Source: Ignelater luminosus
Taxonomy: Eukaryota; Arthropoda; Insecta; Coleoptera; Elateridae
Reading direction: 5' to 3'
NCBI GenBank assembly: GCA_011009095.1
Contig: VTPC01001074.1
Span: 112,289-176,288, forward strand
DNA: 64,000 nt
Below the pieces are notes generated by a model. It saw nothing but the letters and a program-made list of their open reading frames with translations, had not been told where the DNA came from and did not search any database. Numbering within the stretch: the stretch's first letter is position 1; the number at the start of each line of letters is the position of its first letter. Of the stretch, positions 60,089-64,000 are shown in pieces. The position numbers and the translations under genes were made by a program.

Positions 60089-61588
60089 GAGGATGATTCA
60101 AAAGACGTGGACATAACTCTAAGGGCTCATTAGACAGGCGATTTAGAGTAGGAAATTATAGTGTACCCATATCCGAGTTTGAAGCATCACTGAGATAATG
60201 AGGAGAAACTTTTTATTTAGTATATTAAATCTTAAAAAATAACTAGTTAACAGACAACAATAAAAAAAAATAAAAATCACAATGATTATTCATAAGTGAT
60301 TACCGCCACGTTATATTTATGCAGAACATTGACGAACAAGTGTACTCTGTGAATTGCGCAATTGTTCGGGCTGTTGACGAGTTTCTGCGGCAGCTTGATG
60401 AACTCAATTTATTAAATGTTCTTGACTTTCGATTAGAATAAAATAAACTTTTTCTTTCAAACAATTCCATAGATAAAGTGACTTAAGTAAGGTGAACGAA
60501 CTAGCTATGGAATTGGATCCCTACGCCCAATAGTTGCTGAGGGTATTCGTCATTCAACTAAGCGGTTACCGGATCTGTAGTATAAATAGGAGCCCCATCT
60601 TGTTGAAACCTTCCTTCGTAGGGCCAGAGGTGCATCTTCCATAAGAATAGTCAGAGTTTCTTGGAGAAATTTTAGGTAGTTTTGAGCATTAAGACGATGT
60701 TGCACGATATAGGGTTCAATTCAGTGACCATCAATGATACTAGCCCATACACTTATGCTAAATCAGGATTGGAATCTAGTTTTCCAAAGTTCCTGTAAAT
60801 TTTCTAATGCCCATGCAAGCAAACTACGATAGTTGTGCATTCCATTTTTAGTTAACTGGGCTTCGTCAGTCCACAAAATGTGCTGTAAGAATCTGGGGTG
60901 TCGCCAATGGCATTTAACAACCAACAACAAAGATTTTGTCGAGCAATATTGTCTCCTTCGGATAAATTTTGCACGCTTTGTAAATGGTAAGGATCATACC
61001 ATTCGTCATGAATTTTACGCCAACTTCGAAACAAACCTAGATGGTTAGTAATTCTACGGGTACTAGTAATAGAAGCAGTTATTGCATTGATGGTATCGTC
61101 TTTGAGATCAACATTTCTGTTTCGACCAACACGATGACGATCGGTGGATTTTCTGAATCCACATAGGTTATTGTAAATTCTTATAAAAACTCGATAAACT
61201 GGGTGTCTACGATTCGGATATCGTTAATCGTATTCTTCAGCTGCAGCAGCTGCATTTCCATGACGCATTTGATAAATAAAATGCACATCAGCATATTTGC
61301 GATTAGTATACTCCAGTATTATTAACTACTATTGATAATAATAACAACAACAACACTATTTGATGCAAATCGTAAAGATAACTAAAGCAACATGTACTAC
61401 TCGCGAATTGTTTGACAGAATTTATTTGTTGTTATTTTGCATGGCAACTAGATTAATTTGCAGTCAGTTTTTCCTCAGTATCTCATAGTAACCCTTGAGA
61501 ATCGGATATGGGTGTGTTGTGGTTGTTTACTCCAAATCACCTGTCTAATGAGCCCTTAGAGTTGTGTCCATACCTTTTGAATCACCCG
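60089..61588 (-). mobile_element. Tc1/mariner-superfamily transposon with about 125-bp TIRs, decayed, 1.5 kb
   Basis: Both ends share GTGATTCAAAAG, GGACA-AACTCTAAGGGCTC and ATTAGACAGG-GATTT, then CCCATATCCGA further in, over some 125 bp with gaps. TA lies outside each end (60087-60088, 61589-61590). A decayed transposase fills the interior on the minus strand. Confidence 0.8.
60299..61330 (-). pseudogene. Transposase of the 60-kb element, nearly full length but broken
   Basis: Reading the minus strand from about 61330: NRKYADVHFIYQMRHGNAAA (N-terminal helix-turn-helix region), KSTDRHRVGRNRNVDLKDDT, ITSTRRITNHLGLFRSWRKI, PYHLQSVQNLSEGDN, then the first catalytic Asp in LWTDEAQLTKNG near 60860, the second in FQQDGAPIYT near 60610, GRRDPIP and RSPYLSHFIYG near 60530, and QCSA near the C-terminus. 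The third acidic residue of the PLDFF box appears replaced (SHFIY). I count at least four frame changes and several stops. The architecture fits Tc3-like transposases of about 340 residues, so nearly the whole gene is represented but dead. Confidence 0.75.
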
Positions 61589-61746
61589 TATTTAAAGCCT
61601 TATGTTTTATATTCGTGTCAGTATGGCCGAACCGTTACGGTAAAAAGCTTATAATTTTTGAATTTGCTGCCATTATGTTATTTAGTGTGTTTCTTAATTG
61701 TTAAGCTGAAGATGATAGCAGGTTATGTATTATACGGACCGGGATC

Positions 61747-61846
61747 TTTCGCCGCGCATCTTTCGCCGCAAATCATTCACCGCGGAAACGTTTGCCGCAG
61801 ACCCCGTTTCGCCGCGAGTCATTCACCGCAGGGACAGTTCGCCGCA
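61747..61846 (+). repeat. Left subterminal array, seven TTCGCCGCG-type units
   Basis: Seven units spaced 14-16 bases apart, each with a TTCGCCGC, TTCACCGC or TTTGCCGC core. They are far richer in GC than the surroundings and are probable transposase-binding sites (inference). Confidence 0.8.
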
Positions 61847-63572
61847 AATAAGTTCCAACGTATTTACTTTGAGATATTTATCTGAACTAATGTGAAATTA
61901 TGCTTTATTTTTGCTAATTTGTCACATAATGGTAATAACTAATGTGAAATTTATAAAAGTAAGCCCACAGTGTGCTTATTTTTCTTTTGATTGGTAAAGC
62001 CCTTTTAAAATTGTTTACCTAAGTAGCAAACAAACTTCTGAATTAAAAATGTATTTAAAAGTAAAGCACATTTTTTTTAAATTCTTTCCGTTCTTGGGAA
62101 CAAATCTTAGAAAGGACGCACAAGTTCTAATAAGTGGACACAATCATATGGCGTATAAACACCTGATATTTCAAATAGCCTTTCTCGTAAAGATTAGTAC
62201 AAAAATTTATTATACTTTACGTCTCTATTTAACCCATTACGGCCATTGATGCGAAAACGCAACATTAAAGTAATAATTTTTTTATCAAGTACAATAAAAC
62301 AATATCAGATATTTTTAAGTATCTGCTATAAGGTGATGTTTTGTAGTGTGTAAATATATTTTTCTCATTTCAAAAAATTATTATTCTTTTGTTAAAATTT
62401 GCATACGAATTTGATCAACTTCGCTAGTTAAGAGATGTCTTCCTACAATTTCTCATAACTACATTATAATATTGAAAAACCTAAATATTTTGTAATGTTA
62501 TATTGACGAGATGTTCTAATAGAAAAAAAATTTTAAAAATTTAAAATTAAAAAAATTTTTTTCCTGTAATTTTAGTGTTCAGAAAATAATGTTGCGTTAT
62601 CGCATCAACGCAACGGCGTGATTCATTATCCACTCCACTAGGGTAAATATAATATAGTTAGACCGTAGTGTTAGACCGACAAAGGGGCTGCAACTTCTGC
62701 AGATTTGTTTGGTTTGGCTGTAAATAACAGACTTTTAGCGGAAAAATAGGAAGCAAGAAATATTTTAAAATTTATTAACGTACCTAGTACAAATAACACC
62801 ATAAAGTAATTTAAATTTTAAAGGTTCGAATAGGATATAGTGAAAATTTCACAGATGTGGAACGAATGCGACTTGCGTTATACTTTATGACTTCAAGAAT
62901 GCAATTTTTAAGTTACCGACAAAATGCAATAAAAAAGAATGCCCACAAATTATACAATAAATATACAAATTCCAATAAATAAACGTGACCACACATAATA
63001 AAGATGTTGAAAAGCGTTAAAAGTGAATCCGAAACCGGCAGTAAATATTTTGCTTATTCAGCTTATTGTCTGATTGATATTGCATAACGATTGCATTATC
63101 TCTCCCAATATCACATATTTGCAACAGGAACTATATGAGACAACCGCATTCAAAATTGTAGTCTGGAATCTAAAGAAATTATTATTACTTCAAATAGTCA
63201 TTAACAATAAATTATAAAACATTATTAGCAATATATTAAGCATGTTATCGTATACCATAGAGAAGAACAACTGTTTTACAAATTAAAATTTATTAAAATT
63301 AATCTTTGTAAAGATGGTGTCTAATGCAGAGTAAATGCGCAACGGAAATTTTTAAAGCAAAATTGTGCATTAGATATGTATACCACAAAAAATTGAAATA
63401 TACCGACTGTGTTAGATTTTGTTTTTTAGACGTTTTTAGTAGATATGAATATGTGGTAAATTAAATTCCATATTTGCTAAGAAGTTGAAATCGAGTCCGC
63501 ATCTGCTTCGCTGCCCTCAACTAAACATCTTCAAATGGAATTGTCAGTATGCTACACTTGTGAATGGTTACC

Positions 63573-63669
63573 GCGGCGAAAAAATCGGCGGCGAAAAGTG
63601 TCTGCGGCAAATGTGTCTGCGGCCAAAAGCTCGCGGCGAAAGGTTTGCGGCGAATGAGTCGCGGCGAAT
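63573..63669 (-). repeat. Right subterminal array, seven GCGGCGAA-type units
   Basis: Inverted counterpart of the left array: seven units with GCGGCGAA, GCGGCAAA or GCGGCCAA cores at 14-16 base spacing. The unit number matches the left side. Confidence 0.8.
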
Positions 63670-63933
63670 CGTCCTAGACCGTGTATTATATAGTAAGTAC
63701 TCGTAACAAATGGAATACAACAGAAATTTGGTATGTATTCTATTGATTTTTAAATGGCTGTTATTTTCTTAAAGGTTAAAATATGTATTTACAATCTAAA
63801 TAATTCTAACGAATATCGACAAGTTGTTCTAACTTTCAAAATCCTAGAGCTATTTGCTGTGTCATTTCATAATTGGAATCTAACCAGGATTACTGTCCAA
63901 CATTGAAAAGACACAGGAGCAAGAAGGATTATA

Positions 63934-64000
63934 CAGTATGCTCTCGTTAATTCGGATCGGTTTTTGCACGTTCCCTTTGGATTACAAAATTGTTCTCAAT
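63934..64000 (+). mobile_element. Start of a pogo/Tigger-type element, cut by the window edge
   Basis: CAGTATGCTCTCGTTAATTC beside TA (63932-63933) resembles the CAGTA-CTCG termini of pogo-like transposons, including the one at 8383. The rest lies outside the window. Confidence 0.35.

Larger units (their letters stand above)
61735..63681. mobile_element. MULE-like non-autonomous element with GC-rich subterminal arrays, 1.95 kb
   Basis: The termini CGGACCGGGATC and (reversed) CGGTCTAGGACG are flanked by a 9-bp direct repeat TGTATTATA (61726-61734 and 63682-63690). Nine-base target duplications point to Mutator-like elements. Each end carries about seven GCGGCGAA-type repeats. The 1.7-kb interior is AT-rich and has no transposase frame. 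Confidence 0.65.

Noticed and set aside
1-64000. tRNA genes, CRISPR arrays, bacterial-type operons or a toxin cassette
   Set aside because: I found no B-box-like GGTTCGAATCC word in a folding context, no spaced short repeats and no co-directional gene clusters. Exon structure and transposon content are eukaryotic.

Overview
The window reads as AT-rich nuclear DNA of an insect, possibly a beetle or hemipteran. It has long non-coding stretches, few and short reading frames, canonical spliceosomal signals, and a dense cover of decayed mobile elements, mostly TA- or TTAA-targeting DNA transposons. I see no tRNA, rRNA, CRISPR array or operon-like layout.

Host genes are sparse. The only one I recognise is a 1-kb minus-strand first coding exon (4645-5651). 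It looks like the N-terminal Ser/Pro-rich region of the insect eye-type diacylglycerol kinase rdgA (DGK zeta/iota class). It ends in a clean splice donor, so the kinase domains should lie left of the window. A 197-codon intronless plus-strand gene of unknown function sits at 38630-39223. A third candidate (21427-21770, plus strand) is a 77-residue protein encoded by three exons separated by two introns of about 55 bp, with a polyadenylation signal behind it. A weaker candidate is a small single-pass membrane peptide near 56.34 kb.

Region by region: 1-4.6 kb is probable intron of the rdgA-like gene and carries a TTAA-flanked Kolobok- or piggyBac-type element with a 43-codon ORF. 5.9-6.8 kb is a TA-flanked short element. 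8.4-10.6 kb is a three-level nest of terminal-inverted-repeat elements. 13.3-15.1 kb holds LTR-element fossils. 20.1-20.3 kb is a short minisatellite. 22.1-22.3 kb is a palindromic MITE. 26.5-28.2 kb holds a MITE and a decayed Tc1 transposon with its TIRs. 30.7-31.9 kb is another nested TIR pair. 34.9-35.4 kb is a MITE. 39.9-40.9 kb is a Tc3-like transposon whose transposase halves face in opposite directions. 47-50.9 kb is a piggyBac-like MITE, then a LINE reverse-transcriptase fragment, then a Ty1/Copia fossil. 53.9-54.3 kb is a LINE 3' end with a (TAA)n tail. 54.6-55.6 kb is a second LTR fossil. 59.5-59.9 kb is a pol-like fossil. 60.1-61.6 kb is a decayed Tc1/mariner-superfamily element, and 61.7-63.7 kb is a MULE-like element with GC-rich subterminal arrays.

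The genes do not form a pathway. What the window shows best is transposon biology: nesting, shared termini between coding and non-coding elements, an internal inversion, and arrays of probable transposase-binding sites. I did not find convincing evidence of a wholly new biological system. The items most worth checking are the small spliced gene, the unknown 197-residue gene, the inverted transposon and the GCGGCGAA-array element.
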